NCBI RefSeq assembly: GCF_002893625.1
Contig: NZ_PKMZ01000009.1
Span: 80,436 to 144,435, forward strand
Length of the DNA: 64,000 bases
Origin: Mangrovicella endophytica
GTDB lineage: Bacteria > Pseudomonadota > Alphaproteobacteria > Rhizobiales > Rhizobiaceae
Direction: 5' to 3'
Positions 29,952 through 38,625 of the stretch are shown in pieces. Each line of letters begins with the position of its first letter. Position 1 is the first letter of the stretch. The notes below the pieces were generated by a model. It was not told the origin of the DNA. It did no database searches and saw only the letters and a list, made by a program, of their open reading frames with translations. Made by a program: the position numbers and the translations under genes.

Positions 29952-31553
29952 ATGAGCGCCTTCCAAATTCATCCTGGTTCAGCCGGAACGTCGAAGTCAC
30001 GGCCGGCCACAGCCATGGTGACGAGCCCGCACCGGCTGGCAAGCGAAGCCGGGCTGCGCATCCTGATGCGCGGCGGCAATGCGATCGAGGCAGCCGTCGC
30101 GGCCAGCGCGGCGCTGTCGGTGGTCTATCCGCATTTCTGCGGCCTCGGCGGCGACGGAGTCTGGATGCTGGCGGACCGGGCCGGGCGTTCGACCTGCCTC
30201 CTCGGCATCGGGCAAGCCGCCGCAAGGCTTCCGGGTGACGATCCCATTCCGGTTCGAGGCCCACTGTCGGCGTTGACGAGCGCCGGCCTGGTCGCTTCCT
30301 GGGATGCGGCCTTGAAGCACTCACGCCGCCTCTGGGGCGGGTGCGAAGACCTGGGGATCCTCCTCGAAGATGCCATCGAACTCGCCGGCGCAGGCTTCCC
30401 GGCGTCGCCCTCGCAGCGGTTCTGGCTCGGCTTCCGCAGCGCCGATCACGAGAGCTGGCCAGGTTTTCAGGCGCACTTCGCAGGCGGCGGAGAGCAGTTC
30501 CGCCAGCCGCGGCTGGCCGAGAGCCTGCGCGCCATCGCGGAGGGCGGAGCGCGCACGTTCTACGAAGGCGAACTCGCCGCCCGCATTGCGCGGGGACTGG
30601 CGGATGCCGGCTCGACGCTGACGCTCACCGATCTCGCGGCGACGCAAACGCGCGAGGCTGCGCCGATCCGCATGCCTTATCGCGGAATGACGCTTCTCGC
30701 GCCGCCGCCGCCGACGCAGGGGGCGACGACCCTCGCCATCATGGGCATTCTCGAACACCTGCATCTGACGGGGCTCGACGGCCGCGGCGCGGACGTCCTG
30801 CACCTCTGTGTCGAGGCGGTGAAGCAGGCCTTTCTCGATCGCCACCTCATCGCCGATCCGGATTTCGCCGCCGTCCCACTGGATTGGATGCTGGACGCCG
30901 ACCACCTCGCCGCGAAGGCGGCCGCGATCGATCCAGGCGCGGCGCTGCCCTGGCCGCACGTGATGCGGACGGGCGACACCGCCTTCATCGGAGTGGTGGA
31001 TCGCGAGGGACGCTCAGTCGCGCTGCTGCAGAGCCTTTATTACGACTGGGGCAGCGGTGTCGTCGCGGGCGACACCGGTATTCTCTGGCAGAACCGCGGC
31101 GCCGCGTTCGACCGCAGCGTCGACGGGCCGAACAGGCTGCAGCCGGGCAAACGGCCCTTCTACACCCTCAATCCCGGCATTGCGCTGCGTGGCGGCATGC
31201 CCGCCCTCGTCTACGGCACGCAAGGGGCAGACGGCCAGCCGCAGACGCTGGCCCTTCTGCTCGCCCGGCTGATCGATCTCGGCCTTTCGCCTGCCGACGC
31301 GCTCGCCGCGCCGCGCTTCCTGCTCGGGCGCACCTTTTCCGACGCGCGCGACACGCTGAAGCTCGAAGCCTCCGCCGGCGAGGCCACCTTTGCCGAACTC
31401 GCTCGCCGCGGGCACGAGGTTTCCGCCATACCCGCACTCAGCCCGCTGGCGGGACAGGCGGGCGTGATTGCGATCGACGCCGAGGGAGGCGTCACCGGCG
31501 CGCACGATCCGCGCAGCGACGGCTGCGCGCTCGGGCTGGGAGATCGGACTTGA
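29952..31553 (+). CDS. gamma-glutamyltransferase-family protein
   Basis: Ntn-hydrolase homologue of 533 residues. An N-terminal RPATAMVTSPHRLASEAGLRILMRGGNAIEAAVAA-type region (ends RPATAMV and AIEAAVAA) is family-typical. The predicted autoprocessing nucleophile is the Thr in MRTGDTAFIGVVD. YWRDNRGAAF- and PGKRPFYTLNPG-like segments follow. No signal peptide is evident, unlike secreted GGTs, so it is probably cytosolic and acts on a gamma-glutamylated or acylated small molecule. The start at 29952 is an ATG without a strong ribosome site. It overlaps the next gene's TTG start. Confidence 0.85.
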   Translation: MSAFQIHPGSAGTSKSRPATAMVTSPHRLASEAGLRILMRGGNAIEAAVAASAALSVVYPHFCGLGGDGVWMLADRAGRSTCLLGIGQAAARLPGDDPIPVRGPLSALTSAGLVASWDAALKHSRRLWGGCEDLGILLEDAIELAGAGFPASPSQRFWLGFRSADHESWPGFQAHFAGGGEQFRQPRLAESLRAIAEGGARTFYEGELAARIARGLADAGSTLTLTDLAATQTREAAPIRMPYRGMTLLAPPPPTQGATTLAIMGILEHLHLTGLDGRGADVLHLCVEAVKQAFLDRHLIADPDFAAVPLDWMLDADHLAAKAAAIDPGAALPWPHVMRTGDTAFIGVVDREGRSVALLQSLYYDWGSGVVAGDTGILWQNRGAAFDRSVDGPNRLQPGKRPFYTLNPGIALRGGMPALVYGTQGADGQPQTLALLLARLIDLGLSPADALAAPRFLLGRTFSDARDTLKLEASAGEATFAELARRGHEVSAIPALSPLAGQAGVIAIDAEGGVTGAHDPRSDGCALGLGDRT

Positions 31554-32794
31554 GCCCCGCGGTGGATTTCGTGCTGCGCAACGCGCGTGTCGCAGGGCGC
31601 GGATGCCCTGTCGACATCGGCGTTGCCGAAGGCCGCGTCGTGGCGCTGGAGCCGAACCTTGGCGTTGATGCACCAGCGCGGGATGCGGCGGGCCGCTTCG
31701 TCTTCTCAGGCTTCGTCGACTGCCACATCCATCTCGACAAAGCCTGTATTCTCGACCGCTGCACCATTTGCGAAGGCACGCTCCAAGAGGCCGTCCGCCA
31801 GACCGCACAGGCCAAGGGCGCTTTCACCGAGGACGACGTCTACAGGCGCGCTGCCCGCGTGGTGGAGCGGGCGATCCTCAACGGCACGACGGCGCTGCGC
31901 ACGTTTGTCGAGGTCGATCCGCGCGCCGGCCTCCGGTCGCTCGTCGCGATCCGGCAGTTGAAGGCGGACTATGCCTTTGCGATCGACATCGAGATCTGCG
32001 CCTTCGCGCAGGAGGGGCTGACGCAGGAGCCGGAGACCGAAATCATGCTGGCCAAAGCTCTGGCGAGCGGCGCCGATCTCGTCGGCGGCTGTCCGTATAC
32101 CGATCCGCGGCCGGCGGAACACGTGGCACGGATCTTCGACCTCGCCGAGCGCTTCGGTACAGGCGTCGACTTCCACGCCGACTTCGATCTCGATCCGAAC
32201 GGGTCGGCCCTGCCATTCATCGTCGCTGAGACCCAGCGCCGCGGCTTCGGCGGGAAAGTCTCCATCGGCCATGCGACCAAGCTTTCCGCCATGGAACCGG
32301 CGGCAGTGGATATGGTCGGGCACCAGCTCGCCAATGCTGGCATTGCGGTGACGGTGCTGCCGGCGACGGATCTCTTCCTGACCGGCCGCGACCGCAAGCG
32401 CCTCGTGCCGCGCGGGGTGGCGCCTGTCCATCGCCTGAAGCAGCTGGGTGTCTGCGCGACGATCGCCACGAACAACGTCCTCAACCCCTTCACGCCCTTC
32501 GGCGACGCTTCGCTGCTTCGGATGGCCAATCTCTATGCGAATGTCGCTCAGCTCGCGCGCGACGACGAGATGGAGGCCGTTTTCGCGATGGTCTCGACGG
32601 ACGCTGCGAATCTGATGGGGTGCGATCCGGGTCTTGCCGTCGGTTCGCCGGCTGACCTGGTACTGCTCGACGCCGCCACTCCCGCCGCCGCCGTGCGCGA
32701 GATCGCCCAGCCGCTTGCCGCATGGAAGCGCGGCAGGCAGGTCATGGAAAGACCGGCCGGTCGAATCCTCCGGCCCGCCCCTCACCCGGATTGA
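31550..32794 (+). CDS. cytosine-deaminase-like amidohydrolase
   Basis: Amidohydrolase-superfamily protein of 414 residues. The metal motif HIHLDKACIL, His in GVDFHADFDLD and His in SIGHATKLS are in the CodA/AtzC order. The position of the usual metal-binding Asp reads IATNNVLNPFTPFGD, with Asn where CodA has Asp, so the activity may differ from deamination. TTG start overlaps the preceding stop (TTGA) with GGAG seven bases before it; a GTG at 31562 is the alternative. Coupled to the gamma-glutamyltransferase gene and probably under the same GntR regulator. Confidence 0.8.
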   Translation: MSPAVDFVLRNARVAGRGCPVDIGVAEGRVVALEPNLGVDAPARDAAGRFVFSGFVDCHIHLDKACILDRCTICEGTLQEAVRQTAQAKGAFTEDDVYRRAARVVERAILNGTTALRTFVEVDPRAGLRSLVAIRQLKADYAFAIDIEICAFAQEGLTQEPETEIMLAKALASGADLVGGCPYTDPRPAEHVARIFDLAERFGTGVDFHADFDLDPNGSALPFIVAETQRRGFGGKVSIGHATKLSAMEPAAVDMVGHQLANAGIAVTVLPATDLFLTGRDRKRLVPRGVAPVHRLKQLGVCATIATNNVLNPFTPFGDASLLRMANLYANVAQLARDDEMEAVFAMVSTDAANLMGCDPGLAVGSPADLVLLDAATPAAAVREIAQPLAAWKRGRQVMERPAGRILRPAPHPD

Positions 32795-33328
32795 AAATCC
32801 TGAGCTTAACGCAGACCTTCGACGCAGACCGCTCGGTCACGCGACGGCGGGAGCTGATTGGGGTTGGAGTTGTTCGGGGGGTGAACAACAAGACGCGCGG
32901 TGAGCTGCCGAAGCTTGGCGCTTTAAGTGCTAATATTCGGACGGACGCCTCGTTTCTCTGACCTCGAATTCAAGGACGCACGTGCTATTCTGACCGCCGC
33001 GCCATTTACCATCTGCTGCAGTGTAGGACCGCGGACGATGAGCGCCGATGGCTTGTAGCCGCATTGATCTGCTAATCTTTTTGGACGCCGATTGCCTCTC
33101 TGTCGGAGCTAGTTCAGACATCCCAGTAACCCGATCTGGATCGCTCTGCCGGAGCCGCTGGCTCCGGGGCCGTCAGCCCCTGTCCTCGTCGAGAATGGGA
33201 TGATTTTGCCAGCCTTCGCTGGAGGCGGACGCGATCTTTTGCCCTTCACGCCGTAAATGGTTTCGTGAAAGATCGGATTGGTGCAGCTGCGAACTGGGCT
33301 GAACCGTTACAGGCGGAAGGCTCCATCG
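32795..33328. other. 534-base gap with no supported gene
   Basis: Lower-GC intergenic DNA between two rightward genes. It contains one perfect hairpin (CCGGAGCC-GCT-GGCTCCGG, 33149-33167) that could end transcription from the amidohydrolase, and short open frames without ribosome sites or recognisable motifs. A decayed gene is possible but not demonstrable. Confidence 0.5.
33149..33167 (+). terminator. short perfect hairpin, possible terminator
   Basis: Stem CCGGAGCC / GGCTCCGG with a three-base loop in the gap after the amidohydrolase. It is over 350 bases from the stop codon and lacks a T-run, so the assignment is weak. Confidence 0.35.
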
Positions 33329-34504
33329 ATGGTGCAGGTTCGGATCAACCCCTTTCTTGCCCGCACCAGCGCACCGCCTATCCCCGAATCGCGGGCTTGG
33401 GCGGACAGCTACGACGGATTGCGGGGCTCGCTTCTGAACCTTGCGCAGGCGGTGCCGGGCGACCCGCCGCCGCAGGCGCTGCTCGATCGGATCGGCGCTG
33501 AGGCCGGCCGCGCCGAAACCACCACCTATGGACCGATCGAGGGTGACGCAGTGCTGCGTACGGCGCTCGCCGCGGACATCTGCGCCGTCTACGGCTCGGA
33601 CGTCACAATGGCCGACGTCGCCATTACCGCCGGCTGCAACCAGGCCTTCTTCGTTGCCATGATGGCGCTGGCGGCGCCGGGCGATGCGGTGATGCTGCCG
33701 ACGCCCTGGTACTTCAATCACAAGATGACGCTCGACATGCTCGGCATCCAAGCCTGCGCGCTGCCGTGCCGGGCCGAGGCAGGTTTCGTGCCGGACGTCG
33801 AGGACGCTCGGCGTCTCATCGGGTCGCAGACGCGCGCGATCGTGCTCGTGACACCCAATAATCCGACCGGCGCGACCTATCCGGATGCGACGATCCACGC
33901 CTTCCACGATCTTTGCCGGGAGACGGGCCTAACGCTCGTTCTCGACGAGACGTATCGTGACTTCCTGCCCGAGGGGATGGCGAAGCCGCACTCGCTGCTG
34001 CGTGAGCCCAGCTGGCGGGACCGGGTGCTGCATCTGCATTCCTTCTCGAAAAGCTATGCCGTGCCCGGGCACCGGCTCGGGGCGCTCGTTGCTGCGCCCA
34101 CCTTCATCGAGGAGGTGGCCAAGGTCATGGACTGCCAGCAGATCTGCCCGCCGCGCGCGGCGCAGGGGGCGATTGCATGGGCTATTGATGGAATCGCCGA
34201 CTGGCGCGCGGCAACGCGGCGGCGGATCAACGAGCGCGCAGCGGTCTTCCGGCAAGCGATCGCCGCGATTCCAGGCTGGCAGGTCTCGGCCATCGGCGCC
34301 TACTTCGCCTATGTGCGGCCGCCGTCGGACGAGCCGATGCGAAGCCTCGCCGCACGACTGGCGCGAGAACGAGGCGTTCTCGTGCTGCCGGGCGACTACT
34401 TCACGCCGTCAGACGCGCCCGATGGTCATCTCCGCTTCGCCTTCGCCAATGTCGGTGCCGAGCGGATCGCCGAACTTCCCGCCCGGCTCCAGGGTTTTGC
34501 CTAG
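33329..34504 (+). CDS. class I/II PLP-dependent aminotransferase
   Basis: A 391-residue fold-type I aminotransferase of the aspartate/aromatic group. Visible are TYGPIEGDAVLRTALA, the VTPNNPTGATYPD motif, LVLDETYRDFL and the PLP lysine in LHSFSKSYAVPGHRLGALV. Substrate is not readable from sequence. GGAAGG eight bases before ATG 33329 chooses this start over a TTG 17 codons upstream. It converges on the isochorismatase-like gene, sharing the tetranucleotide CTAG across both stops. Being at the edge of the TetR locus, it may supply the keto acid for the ThDP enzyme (inference). Confidence 0.87.
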   Translation: MVQVRINPFLARTSAPPIPESRAWADSYDGLRGSLLNLAQAVPGDPPPQALLDRIGAEAGRAETTTYGPIEGDAVLRTALAADICAVYGSDVTMADVAITAGCNQAFFVAMMALAAPGDAVMLPTPWYFNHKMTLDMLGIQACALPCRAEAGFVPDVEDARRLIGSQTRAIVLVTPNNPTGATYPDATIHAFHDLCRETGLTLVLDETYRDFLPEGMAKPHSLLREPSWRDRVLHLHSFSKSYAVPGHRLGALVAAPTFIEEVAKVMDCQQICPPRAAQGAIAWAIDGIADWRAATRRRINERAAVFRQAIAAIPGWQVSAIGAYFAYVRPPSDEPMRSLAARLARERGVLVLPGDYFTPSDAPDGHLRFAFANVGAERIAELPARLQGFA

Positions 34505-35181
34505 CGTCTGCGAGTTGCGCCGCTGAGCGGCGCCAAGCCTTCGATCACCGCATCGGATGATGCGATCGCACCGAAGATGCCGTTCTCGACGGTGACCATG
34601 TGAAGCGCGGCGGCATGCGCGTAGGCATCGCCGCTGGCGCAGGCATCAGCCACTGTCAGGCATTGGAAGTTGCGATCGCATGCTTCCCGCAGCGTCGAGT
34701 GGACGCAGACGTCGGTCGTGCACCCCGCGAACATCAGGAACTCGATCCCCTGTGCTCGCAGGACATGCTCGAAATCCGTGTAGGTGAAGGCACTATTGCA
34801 GGTCTTGTCGACGACAACGTCCTCGGGCCGCACGTCGATCTCCGGCACGATCTCGAAACCCGGGCTGCCGCGCAAAAGGGCGCCCGTTTCTCCAAGACCC
34901 GCGCGGTTGCGCCGCCATTTCTCATAGGGCGTCATGTCGGCCATGTCGCTGCGATAGCCCTGCCGCGTGTGGATGATCAAAATGCCAGCCGCCCGGCACG
35001 CCGCGATCAGCCGCCCGATCACCGGAAGAACGATCCGCAGCGGCGCAGGATCATATCCCATGGACGCGAAATAGCCGTCCGGCGACAGGAAATCCTTCTG
35101 CATGTCGATCACGACAAGCGCTGCGGCGGCCGGATCGAGGCGGCCGTCATACGGGTAGTCGAATGGTTCTGCCTTGATCAC
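34501..35181 (-). CDS. isochorismatase-family cysteine hydrolase (biuret/ureidoacrylate-hydrolase-like)
   Basis: A 226-residue amidase of the isochorismatase superfamily with all three catalytic residues: Asp in LVVIDMQKDFL, Lys in VVVDKTCNSAF and Cys in MFAGCTTDVCVH. The N terminus AEPFDYPYDGRLDP and HTRQGYRSDMADM resemble biuret amidohydrolase and RutB-like ureidoacrylate hydrolases, so an amide or carbamoyl bond is the likely target. GTG at 35181 has GGATGGAG just upstream and gives the expected family N terminus. Its promoter region carries the shared operator motif. Confidence 0.87.
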   Translation of the reverse strand: MIKAEPFDYPYDGRLDPAAAALVVIDMQKDFLSPDGYFASMGYDPAPLRIVLPVIGRLIAACRAAGILIIHTRQGYRSDMADMTPYEKWRRNRAGLGETGALLRGSPGFEIVPEIDVRPEDVVVDKTCNSAFTYTDFEHVLRAQGIEFLMFAGCTTDVCVHSTLREACDRNFQCLTVADACASGDAYAHAAALHMVTVENGIFGAIASSDAVIEGLAPLSGATRRR

Positions 35182-35496
35182 CGCGGCTCCATCCTTCGTC
35201 GATTGGCAGGACAACAGGTTCGTCAGGCTTCCCGCTTCGCGAGGAGTGGGGCTGCCCCCGATGAGCAGACCATCCCTCACGATCGGCGACCTTGGCGACG
35301 GCGAGACCACACAAGACCGCCGGTTGCGCTTATTTTGGAGTTGACTATAGATATAACTCCAGCTCCACAAAAGACTGAAGTTGATGAGTGTCGCTCTCGC
35401 TGATTGGTCGATCACGACGGGAAAGGTCGCCGGTCCCGGGGCGCCGACCGTGCTGTCCTGCGTCGCAGACATGATCAGCTCGGCCCCAGCGCGCGG
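35182..35496. other. divergent promoter region (315 bases)
   Basis: Separates the leftward isochorismatase-like gene from the rightward EamA fusion gene. It contains operator A (35330-35361) and is locally AT-rich there. No convincing gene is present; longer open frames across it lack ribosome sites. Confidence 0.7.
35330..35361. promoter_or_regulatory. TetR-regulon operator A
   Basis: The 20-mer TTATTTTGGAGTTGACTATA (35330-35349) is repeated exactly on the other strand at 48847-48866. Here it is also part of an inverted repeat TGGAGTT-N12-AACTCCA (35336-35342 and 35355-35361). TTGACT can serve as a -35 element, so a bound repressor would block RNA polymerase. It serves the divergent isochorismatase and EamA-fusion genes. 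Confidence 0.65.
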
Positions 35497-36951
35497 ATGA
35501 CCGATTCCAGACGGAGCGCAGCATCGGGTTGGTTCTGGACAGGCGTTCTCCTGATGGGCGCCGCCAACCTCCTGCTGCCGCTGCAGGACGCCCTGTCGAA
35601 GCAGGTGCTTGCCGTTCTGCCGATCCCGCAGCTTCTGCTCGTCCGCAGCTTGGCCGGCTTCGTCCTGGCGCTCGCGCTCGGCCGGCAACCGCTTCTCGAA
35701 CGCGCCATGCGCACGCGGCTGAAGGGCGCGATGATCCTGCGCAGCTTGGTGATGCTCGCGGGCTGGCTGACATTCTGCGAGGCGATCCGCCATTTGCCGC
35801 TCGCGCAGGCAACGACGATCTATTTCGCCTCGCCGATCCTGGTCACGCTCGCGGCGGGGCCGATCCTGAAAGAACGCGTGACGCCGTCGCAATGGGCGGC
35901 CGTGGCCATCGGATTCACCGGCGTGTGGCTCGCCAGCGATCTCGCCAGCTTCGAGGTCTCGGACGCCGTTCTGATGGCGTTTCTATCCACCGGCTGCTGG
36001 GCCGCCGCGCTCTTGATGCTGCGCGCGGTGTCGCAGCAGGAAGGCAGCCTCATTCAGGTCCTCTTCGCCAACGGCACCTTCGTGGTGGCGACGGCGCCCC
36101 TCGTTCTGTTCCAGCCCATCGGGGCCGATGGCCGGCAGATCGCTTTCGCGGCGGCAGTCGGGCTCGTCGGAGGTGTCGGGCAACTGGCCCTCTATGCGGC
36201 GGCCCGTCGCCTTCCCGCCTCGGTGCTCGCGACCCTCGAATACAGCGCGATCCTGACCGCCTTTGCGCTCGGCTACGTGATGTTCGGGGAGCGGCCGAGC
36301 CTGGCAGTCTCGCTCGGTGCCGCCCTCGTCCTCGTCTCCGGCATCGCCGCCGTGGCGATCGGAACGTCCCGGCCGGTCGAGGATGTCACCGTCGTCGCGG
36401 TGCCAGAGCCCGGCGTGGAGGCGGCTCACCGGCCGCCGACTGCCATTCCCCTACCCAAACAGAAGGAGAGCCTCATGCCTTTGTCTTCGCACGATCTCGT
36501 CGTCAACGTCATCGCCAAGACCCGCTTCCCCTTTCCGGGTCAGGCCCACTGGCCTTCCGACTATGTCACGCTGACCAACGTGCCGGAGCGCCGGCGTTCG
36601 ATCGACGTGGACGGCGCGGCCTATTACCCGGACATCGTGATTCTCGATGGAACCGGGCGGATCCGCGAGATCGGCGAAGTCGAGATGAGCCTGGATGCGG
36701 ACAAGCTGCCCTATCTTCAAGCCGCGTCGCTGGTTGCGGACGACGACACCTCTGCGAAGGTTCGTCATTTCTTTCTCTATGTGCCCGCGGGGATGGAGGC
36801 GGCGGCACAGCAGCTGCTTGACGACAACGGCATCAGCTATGCGGGTGTGCGCGGCTTCACGATGGCGGCCGACGGCCGTGTCGGGATCGTGCCCTTCGCC
36901 ACACCGGGCGACGCGTACGATCATCAGGTTACCGATCCTCAGACGGCCTGA
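35497..36951 (+). CDS. EamA/DMT transporter fused to a PD-(D/E)XK-like unknown domain
   Basis: A 484-residue protein. Residues about 10-295 form a drug/metabolite transporter with about ten helices (LLPLQDALSKQVLAVLPIPQLL; APLAQATTIYFASPI-type repeat; MFGERPSLAVSLGAALVL). After a proline-rich linker, residues about 327-484 form a soluble domain with RFPFPGQAHWP, YYPDIVILDGTGRIREIGEVE, FFLYVPAGM, ISYAGVRGF and a YDHQ tail. The domain is paralogous to the free-standing protein at 47543-47992. An in-frame AAGGAG plus ATG at 36475 could also produce the soluble domain alone. Function unknown; export of a catabolite and sensing or processing are possibilities. Confidence 0.8.
   Translation: MTDSRRSAASGWFWTGVLLMGAANLLLPLQDALSKQVLAVLPIPQLLLVRSLAGFVLALALGRQPLLERAMRTRLKGAMILRSLVMLAGWLTFCEAIRHLPLAQATTIYFASPILVTLAAGPILKERVTPSQWAAVAIGFTGVWLASDLASFEVSDAVLMAFLSTGCWAAALLMLRAVSQQEGSLIQVLFANGTFVVATAPLVLFQPIGADGRQIAFAAAVGLVGGVGQLALYAAARRLPASVLATLEYSAILTAFALGYVMFGERPSLAVSLGAALVLVSGIAAVAIGTSRPVEDVTVVAVPEPGVEAAHRPPTAIPLPKQKESLMPLSSHDLVVNVIAKTRFPFPGQAHWPSDYVTLTNVPERRRSIDVDGAAYYPDIVILDGTGRIREIGEVEMSLDADKLPYLQAASLVADDDTSAKVRHFFLYVPAGMEAAAQQLLDDNGISYAGVRGFTMAADGRVGIVPFATPGDAYDHQVTDPQTA
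36463..36477 (+). promoter_or_regulatory. internal ribosome-binding site and start codon within the fusion gene
   Basis: AAGGAG at 36463-36468, six bases before an in-frame ATG at 36475 (MPLSSHDLVV). It falls exactly at the junction between the transporter and the soluble domain. It suggests either a recent gene fusion or production of both long and short forms. Confidence 0.55.
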
Positions 36952-36977
36952 CGCCGCCGCGGTCTCAAGGCAGAGCC

Positions 36978-38603
36978 CTACGACGCGTCAGGTTCCAGGA
37001 GGTCCCAGGGGTCGGGCATCCGGCCCACCGGGACCTCGATCAGCGTCGGGCCCCGACGCTGCAGCGCCCAGTCGATCGCGACCTTGAACTCGCCGGGTCC
37101 CGTGGCCCGGCGTGCCTCGACGCCGAAGCTTTCCGCCAGACGCACGAAGTCCGGGTTGCACAGGTCGGAGGCGATGATCTTCCCCCCGTGGATCTCCTCC
37201 TGCATGCGGCGGACATTGCCGTAGGCCCCGTCGACGAAGACCACCGCGATGACGGCTATCCCGTGCCGGGCAGCGGTCGCGAGCTCGTTGCCGGTGAACA
37301 GGAAGCCGCCATCGCCGCAGAGCGCAATCACCGGGGTTTCGGGACAGGCCACTTTCGCGCCAAGCGCGGTCGCATAGCCGAAGCCGAGCGTGCCCTGATA
37401 GCCGGGCGTGATCAGCTGACGCCCGCGCCGAACCGGAAACGCCGCCGTGGCGACATAGCCGACCTGGGTGTAGTCGGCGACGACGATCGCCTCGTCCGGC
37501 AAAGCCCGCACGAAGTCCATCTGAGGCGCCAGCCGCTGCGAGAACTCCGCCGCGACGGCACGCTTCAAGTCAGCAAGTTCGGCGTGGCGCGACTTCGGGC
37601 TGGCACCCCATCGTTCCAGCTCAGGGCCGAGCGCACCGAGGGCGTCCTTCGCATCGGCGTGAATGGCCACATCGGCCGGCTCTCCGCGGCCGAACTGCGC
37701 CGGATCGAGATCGATCCGCACGACGCGCTGTCCGGGGCGCAGACGCCAGACCGTCCGCGGCATATGGAACCGGGTGCCGACAGCCAGGATGACGTCGGAG
37801 TGGGCCCAGAGTCGCGCCCCCTCGGCCATGCCGATCGACAGCGGATGATCGGAGGCGAGAATGCCGCGTCCCTGCAGGTGACTGAGCACCGGCGCCTGCA
37901 GCCGCTCGGCGACCGCGCGGAGCTCGTGCCCTGCCTCGGCAGCACCGATGCCGACGACGATCAGCGGCGCTTTCGCCGTCGCCAGGAGTTCGGCGGCGGC
38001 GCGGGTGGCATCTGTATCGATCGTCGGCGGGCTGGCGGGAGCAGCCGCATGGGGCTCGAGGACGATCGCCGCGCCGGCGAGAACGTCAGCCGGCAGTTCG
38101 AGGGCGGCGGGCGCCGATCCCGAGCGCAGCGCTCGGAAGGCGCCTTCGATCAACGGCGGCACCTCGGCCGGCGCGTATGCGATCCCGCTCCAGCGCGTCA
38201 GCCCGCGTACGATGGCGCTCTGATCCGGCAGTTCGTGCAGTTCGCCGCCGCCCGCTCCGATATGCGATGTCGCGAGCTGGCCGACGAGGGCCAGCACCGG
38301 CGCATGGACGGCATAGGCGGTGGACAGGGCGGCGGCCGTGTTGAGGAAGCCTGGGCCGGGCACGCAGGCATAGGCTGCGGGCCTGCCCGTGGCCTGCGCG
38401 GCGCCGAGTGCCATGTAGGCGACCCCCTGCTCGTGCCGCGCATTGATGACGCGCAGGCGATCCTGCGTGCCATGCAGAGCGTTGAACAGATGATCGAGTT
38501 GAACGCCCGGCAGAGCAAAGAGCGTGTCGATGCCGTTGGCGAGAAGGCCGGCCGCGACCGCTTCGCCGCCAGTCATGCGTTTTGTCTGAGACTGTTCTGA
38601 CAT
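36978..38603 (-). CDS. thiamine-pyrophosphate-dependent decarboxylase/synthase-family enzyme
   Basis: A 541-residue ThDP enzyme of the acetolactate synthase/benzoylformate decarboxylase superfamily. The catalytic Glu58 is in VINARHEQGVAYM; the central domain has TCRFHMPRTVWRL-like features; the cofactor motif is ALCGDGGFLFTGNELATA ending VDGAYGNVRR. It probably decarboxylates a 2-keto acid. Start ATG 38603 avoids overlap with the aldolase; an earlier in-frame start at 38651 would overlap it. Last gene of the five-gene leftward operon. Substrate cannot be named; acetolactate synthase is unlikely since no small subunit or branched-chain gene is near. Confidence 0.85.
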   Translation of the reverse strand: MSEQSQTKRMTGGEAVAAGLLANGIDTLFALPGVQLDHLFNALHGTQDRLRVINARHEQGVAYMALGAAQATGRPAAYACVPGPGFLNTAAALSTAYAVHAPVLALVGQLATSHIGAGGGELHELPDQSAIVRGLTRWSGIAYAPAEVPPLIEGAFRALRSGSAPAALELPADVLAGAAIVLEPHAAAPASPPTIDTDATRAAAELLATAKAPLIVVGIGAAEAGHELRAVAERLQAPVLSHLQGRGILASDHPLSIGMAEGARLWAHSDVILAVGTRFHMPRTVWRLRPGQRVVRIDLDPAQFGRGEPADVAIHADAKDALGALGPELERWGASPKSRHAELADLKRAVAAEFSQRLAPQMDFVRALPDEAIVVADYTQVGYVATAAFPVRRGRQLITPGYQGTLGFGYATALGAKVACPETPVIALCGDGGFLFTGNELATAARHGIAVIAVVFVDGAYGNVRRMQEEIHGGKIIASDLCNPDFVRLAESFGVEARRATGPGEFKVAIDWALQRRGPTLIEVPVGRMPDPWDLLEPDAS

Positions 38604-38625
38604 CAGCGATAACTTCGAGGGCCGA

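Noticed and set aside
32864..32872. TTGGAGTTG as a fifth TetR operator
   Set aside because: Only nine bases match the core, which is expected by chance in a window this size, and it is over 450 bases from the next start.
36978..38603. Acetolactate synthase large subunit
   Set aside because: Same superfamily, but there is no small subunit or branched-chain amino acid gene and the context is catabolic.
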